Part shown: positions 54,351-63,120 of the stretch, in pieces
Position numbering within the stretch: the stretch's first letter is position 1
How the letters are laid out: every line of letters starts with the position of its first letter
NCBI GenBank assembly: GCA_028278245.1
Contig: JANQEQ010000148.1
Coordinates: 1 to 64,000 of the forward strand
Length of the DNA stretch: 64,000 bases
Direction: 5' to 3'
Source: Phycisphaerales bacterium
GTDB taxonomy: Bacteria > Planctomycetota > Phycisphaerae > Phycisphaerales > SM1A02
Made by a program: the position numbers and the translations under genes
The notes under the pieces: generated by a model
Told to the model about the DNA's origin: nothing
The model's database searches: none
The model's input: the letters and a program-made list of their open reading frames with translations, nothing else

Positions 54351-55562
54351 CTACTCGGTATCCAGCATCACCATGGCAGCGCTCGTGACCATCACGGCTC
54401 CTCTTTCATCATACGCCTGTCGATAATCGAGCAACTCTACTTGCTGCGGCTTGGCGATCTGAAGTGCTGCGGTCATGTTGCCGATGCTGCACCACCGCGT
54501 TGGGTTCTTATTCCACTTGAATGCAGAGAGAAACTCTTCCGGGTCGCCGGCTACAAACTTGCCCATCATTTCCCGGTCGTGTCGTTCAACATCGAACCGA
54601 CGTTGATCGTCGACCGGTCTTGGTTCACCGAACTGCGGACCAACGTGACTGAGATCGCTGGATGCAACCACGAATGTATTGCCTCCGAGTTCATCCAGAG
54701 TTTCATTCATTGCTTCGACAAATTGGTCAAGTGTTGTTCGCTGGTCATCTTCCTCAATCATGGGAATAAGCGGATCGGGGATAATGACTGAGATCAGCGG
54801 AACGTTTCCCCAACAGTACTGTAGCCAGGGAATTTGCAGCTCAATGGAGTGTTCCGCCAGATGATCCAGTTGATCGATAACCACCGGATCTCCCAGCTTT
54901 TCGACAAGCTTTTCCACAACCTGATCATCAGCAGGACAACGACCGAGTGGTGTTTCAAAACCAAACTCGGTAAGCACCACGCCGTCGCCGATACCCGTGT
55001 GATTCGATCCGAGCACGAGGATGCGATCGGGTGGGGGAGTATCACGAAGTGCGTAGTACGCTGCTGCATAGTTTGGCCAGCCCCGTTCGTAATCCAGATG
55101 TGGCGCGATGATGCCCGTCACGGTTCCCTCGAGTTCCGGATCCTCAGTCTGGTCGAAATACTCCTGAAGTTTCGCTCGACACTCTGCTTCGTCCTTCCCC
55201 AGTGAGATGGATGCCCGGGGTGGGAATGAGCCTGCCTGCTCCAGTTTCTCTTTTGCCTGAGCTTCCAGTAGCTTGAATGTCGGTCCCCAGAGCAATCCCA
55301 CTTTGTCCAATCCTTCTGCTAATTGTTGGAGTGGCTCGACGGGGCCTTTGGTTAGCGAGGCAATTTCCTCAAGTGTTTGTTGACCTCGAAACAACTGCAC
55401 CACCTGCATGGCAGGCATTGGGATAACCATTGTTTGTCCGGTGAGCATGGCAGGGTCGCGCAACGCGATCATGGGCTTTCCGTCTTTACCCTGTACGCCG
55501 ATGGGTTGAATGGGTCGCAGGTGCGGTCGTTGAATATGCTCGGGGAGGGATTCGGTACTCAT
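54351..55562 (-). CDS. MEMO-like protein (AmmeMemoRadiSam system protein B)
   Basis: A 403-residue protein. The N-terminal part (LRDPAMLTGQTMVIPMPAM) is a small winged-helix-like region seen in long MEMO proteins; the main domain has HLDYERGWPNYAAAYYAL, VLGSNHTGIGDG, a VVASSDLSHVGPQF block and a LGNTF core, as in MEMO1 relatives of class III dioxygenases. The function is unknown. No AMMECR1 or radical-SAM partner lies in the window. Confidence 0.85.
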   Translation of the reverse strand: MSTESLPEHIQRPHLRPIQPIGVQGKDGKPMIALRDPAMLTGQTMVIPMPAMQVVQLFRGQQTLEEIASLTKGPVEPLQQLAEGLDKVGLLWGPTFKLLEAQAKEKLEQAGSFPPRASISLGKDEAECRAKLQEYFDQTEDPELEGTVTGIIAPHLDYERGWPNYAAAYYALRDTPPPDRILVLGSNHTGIGDGVVLTEFGFETPLGRCPADDQVVEKLVEKLGDPVVIDQLDHLAEHSIELQIPWLQYCWGNVPLISVIIPDPLIPMIEEDDQRTTLDQFVEAMNETLDELGGNTFVVASSDLSHVGPQFGEPRPVDDQRRFDVERHDREMMGKFVAGDPEEFLSAFKWNKNPTRWCSIGNMTAALQIAKPQQVELLDYRQAYDERGAVMVTSAAMVMLDTE

Positions 55563-55723
55563 GTCGTTTTCTTGATAATGAAGGTTGTGATTAATCGGAA
55601 TTGTGACGGTGACTGAAAAGTCCCGGAGGATACAACGGGATCCCGCTATCCGACAGGGCGAGAATCAGTTCGATTTTCGATTTAAGCTCTGATCGAAAGG
55701 AAAGAGCATTATTATCAGGCTCT

Positions 55724-56089
55724 TTAGGGGATCTCCGTAAAGGAGTCGCCAATCGTTTTTTCGAGCAGGAAACGACACATATTCTCCTCTTTCACCATAC
55801 CTGGCAGGAGCAGGAGGTCCGCAAAAGCTCCGATGAGCAGCAGTCCCCCCGTACAGATCCAGATGGTGCCGCTTATCCATCGACCGAGGTAGTAGCGGTG
55901 CAATCCCAGGATACCCCCGAGGCTGAGAATCCAGAGGAGATAAGCGGTTGTGAGAGTCTTCACGGCAATAGGTTGGGATTTGATACGTTTAGATTTCTGC
56001 CCCAAATATGTCGCCAAGAGGAGATGAATCGGTAGAATGCCGAGTTTCCCATTGGATACACCCTGACCCAGGCTCCCCCGTGACCTCAT
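55724..56089 (-). CDS. TM2-domain membrane protein
   Basis: A short protein ending with the TM2 signature: helix AYLLWILSLGGILGLHRYYLG, then ISGTIWICTGGLLLIGAFADLLLLPGM. TM2 proteins are small two-helix membrane proteins of unknown function with a conserved DRY/LHRYYLG-type motif between helices. The start is uncertain: ATG 56089 is used, because the longer frame to 56185 would cross the divergent lipoprotein start at 56165. Confidence 0.75.
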   Translation of the reverse strand: MRSRGSLGQGVSNGKLGILPIHLLLATYLGQKSKRIKSQPIAVKTLTTAYLLWILSLGGILGLHRYYLGRWISGTIWICTGGLLLIGAFADLLLLPGMVKEENMCRFLLEKTIGDSFTEIP

Positions 56090-56164
56090 GCGGATGAGAA
56101 CCCGTCTGATCGGGTTTGTGGAACGGTAAAAGCCTGAATAACCCTGAACCTGGCGGGAGATACC

Positions 56165-58165
56165 ATGTTGAAAAAGAATTATCACGCAATTCCAGTTTTA
56201 TTTACCTTGATTACATCACTCGTGCTTGGTGGATGCGATTCACAATCTCAGGACGCTGAGGCGAAATCAAATGTTGCCCAGGTTTCACAGCAAACAGAAA
56301 CCGCCCCGAAAGCATCGGCAATCTCTGATACGGCTGAAGATGTCCAGAAAACAGCCGACACGGTGAAAGAGCAGGTAACTGACGCGGCAACTCAGGTCAA
56401 AGAAAAAGTGGAGGAAGTTAAACCGCAAGGGTTGGCGGAAGCGACGAAATCTGCCGTTACCACTACCGCAAGTAATCTCAAACCCGAGAAGCCCGATCAT
56501 CCGGAACAACTCGCTCCTCGGAAAACGGATGTGAATAAACGCAGCCTTACGGCAAATCCGGACATTGGTAATACCAGCAAACGTTTCGATAAGGGGGAAG
56601 ATGAACCCCAGGCAACCCCTTCGGGAGATTCATCACCGGAAGAGAAACCCAAGCCGGTAGAGGCATTTGTCACACTTTCTCCCACTCAGCTGGATGTAGG
56701 AGAAATAGCGACTGGAGATACTGGTGTAGGTACAGTCACACTTACCAATGGAGGTGATCAGCCGGTCACTCTCAACAAGCCGCGCGTCAGTTGTGGTTGC
56801 ACGAGCACGGGTGTGAAAAAGGGTAGTGTGCTTGATCCGGGAGAATCGCTGGATGTGGAGATTCGTCTCCGCGCAGGCAATACTTCAACCAAGCTTACCA
56901 AGACGGTGACATTCCTCTTCCTGGAAGATTCACACCCACCGATTCGTATGCCGTTGTTGGGGAAAGCGGTGAGCTATGTTGCCATCAGCCCTCGCGTGGT
57001 TCATTCAGACAGAGAACCCCAGGCTAAATTTACACTTAAATCAACCGATGGAGAACCATTCCGGATCACCAGCATGACGCCCGGCATCATCGAGGAATTC
57101 CCCGATGAGAGTAAGCTTGAGCATGAAGTGGTCTTTGATTGGGAAACGTGGCAGACATTAGGTAAGGCCCGCAAGGTTCAGTTCTTCACGGATCACCCAC
57201 GTTGTGCCCGTGTGTTCGGTTCGATTACCTATCCCCGCGAACCTCGACGTCCGAAGGATTCGGATGAGAAACCGACCGGTGAGGTCGCCTCGAACCTGCG
57301 CATCCCTGAAACCAAGCCCAAGTCGACAAAGCCCGCTCCTCCCCCGGCAAATCAATGGGAGCAGTTGATCGAGAATGGACAGGGGGCCAAGGTGCTGGAG
57401 AAGGTGCAGGGTGGATTGAATGTCGATACGCGAGAGCGCACGGGCGCAACTCTATTAGGACTGGCAGCAAAGCACGGTGATATCGAGCTCATGCGTTCCC
57501 TGATTGAACTTGGGGCTGATATTGAAGCGCCTGATCGTGCTGGACTGACTCCACTCATGGCGGCAGCACAGTGCAAGAACATCGATGCGGTTCGATTGCT
57601 GCTGGAGACGGGTGCGAGCCTTGAAGCAAAAGATGCCATCGGAGGAACAGCGCTGACCTGGGCCGCTACTCGTGGTAATGCAGAGACCGTATCTGAACTG
57701 ATCGACAACGGCGCACAGGTCAATGTCGTCGGTGGTTTGACCGGGTTGACCCCTCTGATCTGGGCTGCCGGTTTCGGAGAGGATCCCAAGGCGATTGGAA
57801 TCCTGATCGAAGCAGGAGCTGATATCAGCGCTGCAGATCTCTATCAGGGAGCGACCGTACTCCATCATGCATCGCGCACCGGATCCGAGGCGGCGCTTCG
57901 TGAACTCCTCAAGTACAATCCCGATCTGGAAGCCAGGGATCGTAATGGGCAAACCGCTCTGCTTTCTGCGATTGAATTCCGCAAAGGAACACTTGCCAAA
58001 ATCAAGATGCTCGTGGAAGCGGGTGCTGATATTCATGCTAAGGACAATCGCGATTTGGGTATACTGGATTTTGCCCGCCGACGAACCGCAGCCGATGCTC
58101 CGGAAATCATCGACTATCTGAACGAGCTCCTAGGTGCTGTTGAAGATGAAGTAGCCGAGGAATAA
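56165..58165 (+). CDS. DUF1573 and ankyrin-repeat lipoprotein
   Basis: A 666-residue exported protein with a lipobox (VLGGC, Cys at about residue 24). A charged, disordered region follows (about 25-165), then a DUF1573 beta-sandwich (about 167-260: FVTLSPTQLDVGEIATGD, RVSCGCTS). After a proline-rich linker (370-395) come seven or so ankyrin repeats (about 415-650). It is probably attached to a membrane facing the periplasm and combines a structural beta domain with a protein-binding solenoid. A terminator follows. Confidence 0.85.
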   Translation: MLKKNYHAIPVLFTLITSLVLGGCDSQSQDAEAKSNVAQVSQQTETAPKASAISDTAEDVQKTADTVKEQVTDAATQVKEKVEEVKPQGLAEATKSAVTTTASNLKPEKPDHPEQLAPRKTDVNKRSLTANPDIGNTSKRFDKGEDEPQATPSGDSSPEEKPKPVEAFVTLSPTQLDVGEIATGDTGVGTVTLTNGGDQPVTLNKPRVSCGCTSTGVKKGSVLDPGESLDVEIRLRAGNTSTKLTKTVTFLFLEDSHPPIRMPLLGKAVSYVAISPRVVHSDREPQAKFTLKSTDGEPFRITSMTPGIIEEFPDESKLEHEVVFDWETWQTLGKARKVQFFTDHPRCARVFGSITYPREPRRPKDSDEKPTGEVASNLRIPETKPKSTKPAPPPANQWEQLIENGQGAKVLEKVQGGLNVDTRERTGATLLGLAAKHGDIELMRSLIELGADIEAPDRAGLTPLMAAAQCKNIDAVRLLLETGASLEAKDAIGGTALTWAATRGNAETVSELIDNGAQVNVVGGLTGLTPLIWAAGFGEDPKAIGILIEAGADISAADLYQGATVLHHASRTGSEAALRELLKYNPDLEARDRNGQTALLSAIEFRKGTLAKIKMLVEAGADIHAKDNRDLGILDFARRRTAADAPEIIDYLNELLGAVEDEVAEE

Positions 58166-58206
58166 TCTGGTAATTCACTCTCACCACCGAAAATCTAACA
58201 AATCCG

Positions 58207-58244
58207 AATGTTCGGGATCAGAAAAAAGATCCCGAACATTTTTA
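58207..58244 (+). terminator. Rho-independent terminator
   Basis: A 13-base stem around an A-rich loop (AATGTTCGGGATC with GATCCCGAACATT), merging into a T run, 42 bases after the DUF1573-ankyrin stop codon. Confidence 0.9.
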
Positions 58245-58329
58245 ATTGTGGATCAGTCATGAGGCGTCGGCATGATCCGCTATGATGTCAAGCTCTTCGC
58301 TATTGATATTCATCAGAGGATAGAAAGCC

Positions 58330-59868
58330 ATGACCACTGCTGTTGAAACTCAAACATCGACCGCTTATCAGGAACTGATTACACACGCCAAGGAAGTGCA
58401 TCTGCTTGCCGGGACAACTTCGATCCTCGGTTGGGATCAGGAAGTCTTCATGCCTCAGGGTGGGGTTGATTATCGCGCAGAACAGATGGCACAACTGGCG
58501 CGCATCCAGCATGAAAAGACTGTTGATCCCCGAGTCAATGATCTATTGCAGGAATGCGAAGGTGACTCGAAGCTAACAGGTGATCCTCTGTCCCCCTCAG
58601 CTGTAAATACCCGTGAGCTGCGCCGTGATTACGATCGTAAAACCAGGCTCCCTGCATCGCTGGTCGAGGAAGAAGCGAAACTGGCTAGTTTGGCGCAGCA
58701 CACTTGGGCAGATGCGCGCAAGGAGAAGGACTTCCCCAGGTTTGCACCATTGCTGGAGCAGATCGTCGATCTTCTCAGGCGAAAGGCTGAATGTTACGGT
58801 TGGGCGGAAGATGGTGAAGCCTGGGATGCGCTGGCGGAAGACTATGAACCGGGCTGCACAGCCGAAGATGTGGATCGTGTCTTTACCCCGCTATGCGAAC
58901 GCTTGCGCACACTCCTGGAAGAAATCGCCGGCGCCAGTCAAGCTCCCAGCAACGCATTCAACGAAACAAAACTTCCCATCGATCAGCAGAGTAAGTTCAT
59001 GAGCTTTGTCAGCGAAGCGATCGGATTCGACTACTCCCGTGGGCGACTTGATGTGTCTACCCACCCCTTTACCAGTGGCAGTCACTGTAACGACGTGCGC
59101 ATCACAACGCGCTTCAGTGAGAGTAATGTTAATGATGCTCTGGGATCAACCATGCACGAAGTCGGGCACGGCATGTATGAACAGGGTTTGCTGACTGAAC
59201 ATATTGGTTCGCCTATGGGTGAATCCGTCAGCCTGGGTATTCACGAGAGCCAGTCACGCATGTGGGAGAATCAGGTCGGCCGATCACGCGAGTTCTGGAC
59301 GTGGTGCGCTCCGAAACTGAAGAGTTACTTTGGTAACGCATGTGATTCGCTTACCATTGATGATATCTACGGTGGCGCAAATATCGTCAAACCGGATTTC
59401 ATTCGTGTCGAGGCGGATGAAGCAACCTACAACATGCACATCGTTGTGCGATTCCAGATCGAGCGCGCCATCCTGCGAGGAGATCTTGAAGTTAAAGATA
59501 TTCCCGATGTATGGAATGCCAAATACAAGGAATATCTCGGAATTGACGTCCCCAATGATGCCAAGGGATGTTTGCAGGATATTCACTGGTCCATGGCTGC
59601 AATGGGTTACTTCCCGACTTACACGCTGGGGAATCTCTATTGTGCCCAGTTCTTTGAAAAGGCGCTGGAGGACATGCCCGATCTGCATGAGCAGTTTGCC
59701 CGTGGCGAATTTGATTCACTCAAGAAATGGCTGAATGTTAATATCCACCAGCACGGACGCCGCTACCGCGCTGCGGATCTATGTCAGCACGTCACCGGGA
59801 AACCGCTGACCGCCGATCCTCTCATGCGCCACCTGGAAGGGAAACTCAAACCACTGTATGGAATTTAG
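58330..59868 (+). CDS. Carboxypeptidase Taq (M32 metallopeptidase)
   Basis: A 512-residue cytosolic zinc carboxypeptidase. The HEVGH motif is at about residues 276-280, followed by the third-ligand region IHESQSRMWENQVGRS; DIRITTRF-like (NDVRITTRF) and GWDQEVFMPQGG N-terminal blocks also match the M32 family. It removes C-terminal residues from peptides. Full length. Its stop codon overlaps the stop of the convergent RlmJ-like gene. Confidence 0.95.
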   Translation: MTTAVETQTSTAYQELITHAKEVHLLAGTTSILGWDQEVFMPQGGVDYRAEQMAQLARIQHEKTVDPRVNDLLQECEGDSKLTGDPLSPSAVNTRELRRDYDRKTRLPASLVEEEAKLASLAQHTWADARKEKDFPRFAPLLEQIVDLLRRKAECYGWAEDGEAWDALAEDYEPGCTAEDVDRVFTPLCERLRTLLEEIAGASQAPSNAFNETKLPIDQQSKFMSFVSEAIGFDYSRGRLDVSTHPFTSGSHCNDVRITTRFSESNVNDALGSTMHEVGHGMYEQGLLTEHIGSPMGESVSLGIHESQSRMWENQVGRSREFWTWCAPKLKSYFGNACDSLTIDDIYGGANIVKPDFIRVEADEATYNMHIVVRFQIERAILRGDLEVKDIPDVWNAKYKEYLGIDVPNDAKGCLQDIHWSMAAMGYFPTYTLGNLYCAQFFEKALEDMPDLHEQFARGEFDSLKKWLNVNIHQHGRRYRAADLCQHVTGKPLTADPLMRHLEGKLKPLYGI

Positions 59869-60758
59869 CGCATTGTCGATTCCAGCACTGGACTAGATGT
59901 GTAATCAATTACGCCACTGAGACCGTCAGGTAACACGGCATTCGTGTAGATTTGCTCCAGCATCTGCCCCAGTTTATCCACTGTTGGGTAAACATACGCC
60001 GGCAGATTTGCACACAACAGTCCACACATCCCTACCCCCGGTGCGTGAAATTGGGGTTCGGAGATGGATCTCAATGTAATCTCACTTTTCCAGAGCTGTT
60101 GATCAATACCTGTGGCGAGTTGATCAAGGTGCATGTTGACGTTGTTACGTTCATCCTGAGTCTGCGCGCAATACCACAACACGGTCATGCATCCACAATT
60201 GGCGGCAATGGAAAACAGATCCAGTGATGTATGCCCCGTGTCATTTTTCGCCGTGAGGTGGAAGGGATCGATCAACAGGAAAACGCCGCTTAGCTCAACA
60301 ACATCTGTCTGATTCAATTTTCCCATGATTGTTTGAATCCCATCACCGATGTGAGTCTGCACATTCTTCGGATCAGAAAGCAGTTGTTCAGCAGTATCAG
60401 TAATGGAAATGATACTGTTGCCATCTATATCACAGAAGCAATATTGACTTGCAGGGTTGTCTGCGAGTGCAGCGAATGCAAGATATGCCGAGCCGGGATA
60501 GACCGGTGATTTTCCCGAATCCAAAGCAATGTCGTTCAAACATTGGGTGTAGATTGAATCACGCAGAATGGGGTGTTCACTTGCATGCTGCATGAAATGA
60601 AACACGCCGAAATTGCGGGCATCGTTGGGACTGAGAGGATATAGAGCGGATCCCGCGTGAGACTCCCAATAATGATCGGGATGAATTACGTGGAGCAGTT
60701 CGGTGATGGGGAGATGCTTCCAGATGTCGCCGATGTTCCCGAAGTGCTGGTTTGCCAT
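59865..60758 (-). CDS. RlmJ-like SAM-dependent methyltransferase, divergent
   Basis: A 297-residue protein. The series GNIGDIWKHLPITELL, ESHAGSALYPLS, YPGSAYLAFAAL, CDIDGNS and LLIDPFHLT follows the order of RlmJ (23S rRNA m6A2030 methyltransferase): GNxxDVxKH, DTHAGxGxYxL, YPGSP, then LIDPP. The catalytic DPPF/Y motif appears as DPFH, so the target or activity may differ. The tail-to-tail overlap with the M32 gene is four bases. Confidence 0.65.
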   Translation of the reverse strand: MANQHFGNIGDIWKHLPITELLHVIHPDHYWESHAGSALYPLSPNDARNFGVFHFMQHASEHPILRDSIYTQCLNDIALDSGKSPVYPGSAYLAFAALADNPASQYCFCDIDGNSIISITDTAEQLLSDPKNVQTHIGDGIQTIMGKLNQTDVVELSGVFLLIDPFHLTAKNDTGHTSLDLFSIAANCGCMTVLWYCAQTQDERNNVNMHLDQLATGIDQQLWKSEITLRSISEPQFHAPGVGMCGLLCANLPAYVYPTVDKLGQMLEQIYTNAVLPDGLSGVIDYTSSPVLESTMR

Positions 60759-60791
60759 GTGGATATGGTAACGGATGAGCGCTTGAGATGA

Positions 60792-61913
60792 TCAGTCAGG
60801 ACGAGCCTTCATCCCACACCACGTGCCGGCAAGAGGTGCTGGTGAACTGCACCCGGTAACGTGCGGCAGGGTGATGGGGGTGCCGTCAGCACACAGGGTG
60901 CCCAGTATCGCAATGCACACCGCTTCCCGCGCTTCGATAGGGATTCCCAATGCATCACTCAATACGACCGGCTGCCCCGCCAACTCACCGATGGCAGCGA
61001 CCAGTGCTTGATTGTGCGCTCCTCCCCCGGCACACACTATCTCATCCACCGCATGCTCCCGGAGAACACGAGCGATCGTTCGGGCAATTGCTTGCACTGC
61101 TGATGCAACAAGATCAGCTGGCTCTGATGATTGAATAAATTTGTTCAACGATTCAATGATCTCGTCGCCAGTCCCCAGTGATTTTCGTGCGTGTGCCTGT
61201 TTGAGTAGTGATTCCAATAGCGCATCAGCTATTTGCTCCTGCACTCTGCCGGACTGTGCTGACTGACCGAGATGATCATAAGGCTGGTGCAGCGCTTCCC
61301 GCGCGATGTGATCGAGCAGTTGATTGCAGGCACAGACATCGAAGCCGTGAATATCCGATAAGGATGTATGAAGATGTTCCTCTCGGCAAGGCAGAACAGT
61401 AATATTGCAGAATCCGCCGAGGTTGATGATTGCCCGGCTTCTGTTTGCATCTTTAAACAGTATCCAATCCGACAGGGGAGTGATCGGCGCACCCTGTCCA
61501 CCAGCTGCCAGATCTGCCTGTCGCAGATCGCACACGACTGGACAGGAAAAACGCGCCGCAATCGGAGCGGGATTAATCAGCTGCCAGGAGAGTGGGGGAT
61601 CATGCACAATTGTTTGGCCATGTACTGCGATTAGATCCGGTGTCAGGTTCTCGTCCAACAATTGCTCGATGACATCCGCATTTCTCTGCCCGAACTCCCA
61701 GGCTAGTTGTGCAAATTGACGCGCTGTCATCGGCTCCTGATTCCCTGCCTGACGCATCGTTTTAGTCAGGTTACCCATTGGTTGATGGGTGCAGTGTTCA
61801 AAATCACAGCTTAGATCTAATCCTGCACCTTCAATCCGAACTAGCGCACCATCCAGACCGTCCATGCTGGTTCCGGTCATCACGCCGACCACGTTGCGAA
61901 TGCGTGCTGTCAT
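60792..61913 (-). CDS. anmK: Anhydro-N-acetylmuramic acid kinase
   Basis: A 373-residue cytosolic ASKHA-fold kinase that phosphorylates and opens 1,6-anhydro-MurNAc during peptidoglycan recycling. Signatures: GVMTGTSMDGLDGALVRI near the N-terminus, a central VHGQTIVHDP, FCNITVLP-type strand (LGGFCNITVLP), DVCACNQLLD (active-site Asp region) and VCAGGGAHNQ. ATG 61913 is chosen to match the family N-terminus; the longer frame to 62087 overlaps the divergent decarboxylase gene. Confidence 0.93.
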   Translation of the reverse strand: MTARIRNVVGVMTGTSMDGLDGALVRIEGAGLDLSCDFEHCTHQPMGNLTKTMRQAGNQEPMTARQFAQLAWEFGQRNADVIEQLLDENLTPDLIAVHGQTIVHDPPLSWQLINPAPIAARFSCPVVCDLRQADLAAGGQGAPITPLSDWILFKDANRSRAIINLGGFCNITVLPCREEHLHTSLSDIHGFDVCACNQLLDHIAREALHQPYDHLGQSAQSGRVQEQIADALLESLLKQAHARKSLGTGDEIIESLNKFIQSSEPADLVASAVQAIARTIARVLREHAVDEIVCAGGGAHNQALVAAIGELAGQPVVLSDALGIPIEAREAVCIAILGTLCADGTPITLPHVTGCSSPAPLAGTWCGMKARPD

Positions 61914-62036
61914 CACCCAATGTTCGCCTGCATGAACCTGCCTGACAAGCCTATGAAGCAAGAATACGGTATGCTTTAGCCAATGGCATGAATTTGACGC
62001 AGCATATTCGCATAATTCCTCATACAGGTTTTTCCG

Positions 62037-63008
62037 ATGATTAAACGCATTCTCATAACCGGCGGGGCGGGCTTCCTCGGGTCTCATCTCTGTGATCGAC
62101 TTGTTGAACAGGGACAGGATGTGATTTGTGTGGACAATTTCTTCACCAGCCAGAAATCAAACATCGCGCATTTGCTGGATTGGCCGAACTTCGAGTTGAT
62201 TCGGCACGACATCACGCACCCGTTGTTCCTGGAGGTTGATGAGATTTACAATCTCGCCTGCCCTGCTGCTCCCGGGCATTATCAATACAATCCCATCAAG
62301 ACGACTAAAACATCGGTGATGGGTGCGATCAACGTGCTCGGTCTGGCCAAGCGCGTCAACGCCAAATTGTTCCATTCATCAACCAGCGAGGTCTACGGCG
62401 ATCCAGATGTGCATCCCCAGCCGGAATCCTATCGTGGTAATGTCAATTGCATCGGACCCCGCGCCTGTTATGACGAAGGCAAGCGGGCTGCGGAAACTTT
62501 AATGTTCGACTACCGCAGGCAGAATCACGTCAACATTCGCGTCGTGAGGATATTCAATACATACGGACCTCGCATGCATCCTTTCGATGGTCGCGTCGTC
62601 AGCAATTTCATCCGCCAGGCACTCAGAGGCGACAACATCACAATCTACGGCGACGGCAAGCAGACGCGATCGTTCTGCTTCGTCGATGATCTCATCGATG
62701 GCTTCATCAAAATGATGGACGCCCCTGATGACTTCCCCGGTCCGGTCAATCTGGGTAATCCCGGTGAATTCTCGATTCTGGAATTGGCGGAATTGGTACT
62801 GGAATTGACCGGCTCATCCTCCAAAATTGTGCAGTCCAAGGAGTTGCCCGAGGATGATCCCCTGCAACGTCAGCCGGATATCACATTAGCCAGAGAAAAA
62901 CTGGACTGGGAACCGAAGATTCCCCTGCGCGAGGGGCTGGCTGAGACAGTGAAATGGTTCCAGGGAGTAGATCTGTCGAGCTTCCGGGCTCCGACCCCCA
63001 ATTATTGA
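62037..63008 (+). CDS. UDP-glucuronate decarboxylase (UDP-xylose synthase)
   Basis: A 323-residue extended short-chain dehydrogenase. NAD-binding [10 protein letters not shown] at residues 9-18, the [10 protein letters not shown] block and catalytic Tyr-Lys in [10 protein letters not shown], plus [21 protein letters not shown] typical of UXS enzymes. It converts UDP-glucuronate to UDP-xylose for glycans. A closely related dehydratase activity cannot be excluded. It is followed, 112 bases later, by a probable glycosyltransferase. Confidence 0.92.
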   Translation: MIKRILITGGAGFLGSHLCDRLVEQGQDVICVDNFFTSQKSNIAHLLDWPNFELIRHDITHPLFLEVDEIYNLACPAAPGHYQYNPIKTTKTSVMGAINVLGLAKRVNAKLFHSSTSEVYGDPDVHPQPESYRGNVNCIGPRACYDEGKRAAETLMFDYRRQNHVNIRVVRIFNTYGPRMHPFDGRVVSNFIRQALRGDNITIYGDGKQTRSFCFVDDLIDGFIKMMDAPDDFPGPVNLGNPGEFSILELAELVLELTGSSSKIVQSKELPEDDPLQRQPDITLAREKLDWEPKIPLREGLAETVKWFQGVDLSSFRAPTPNY

Positions 63009-63120
63009 GCCTGTCTATGAGTTGAGCAGGATCGCAGGCGGCACATCCTGCAGAATGTCCCAACAGAAGGTATCCTGATTGGTTGCGCTCTTGATATAGC
63101 ATGGCCACGGAGATACCACC

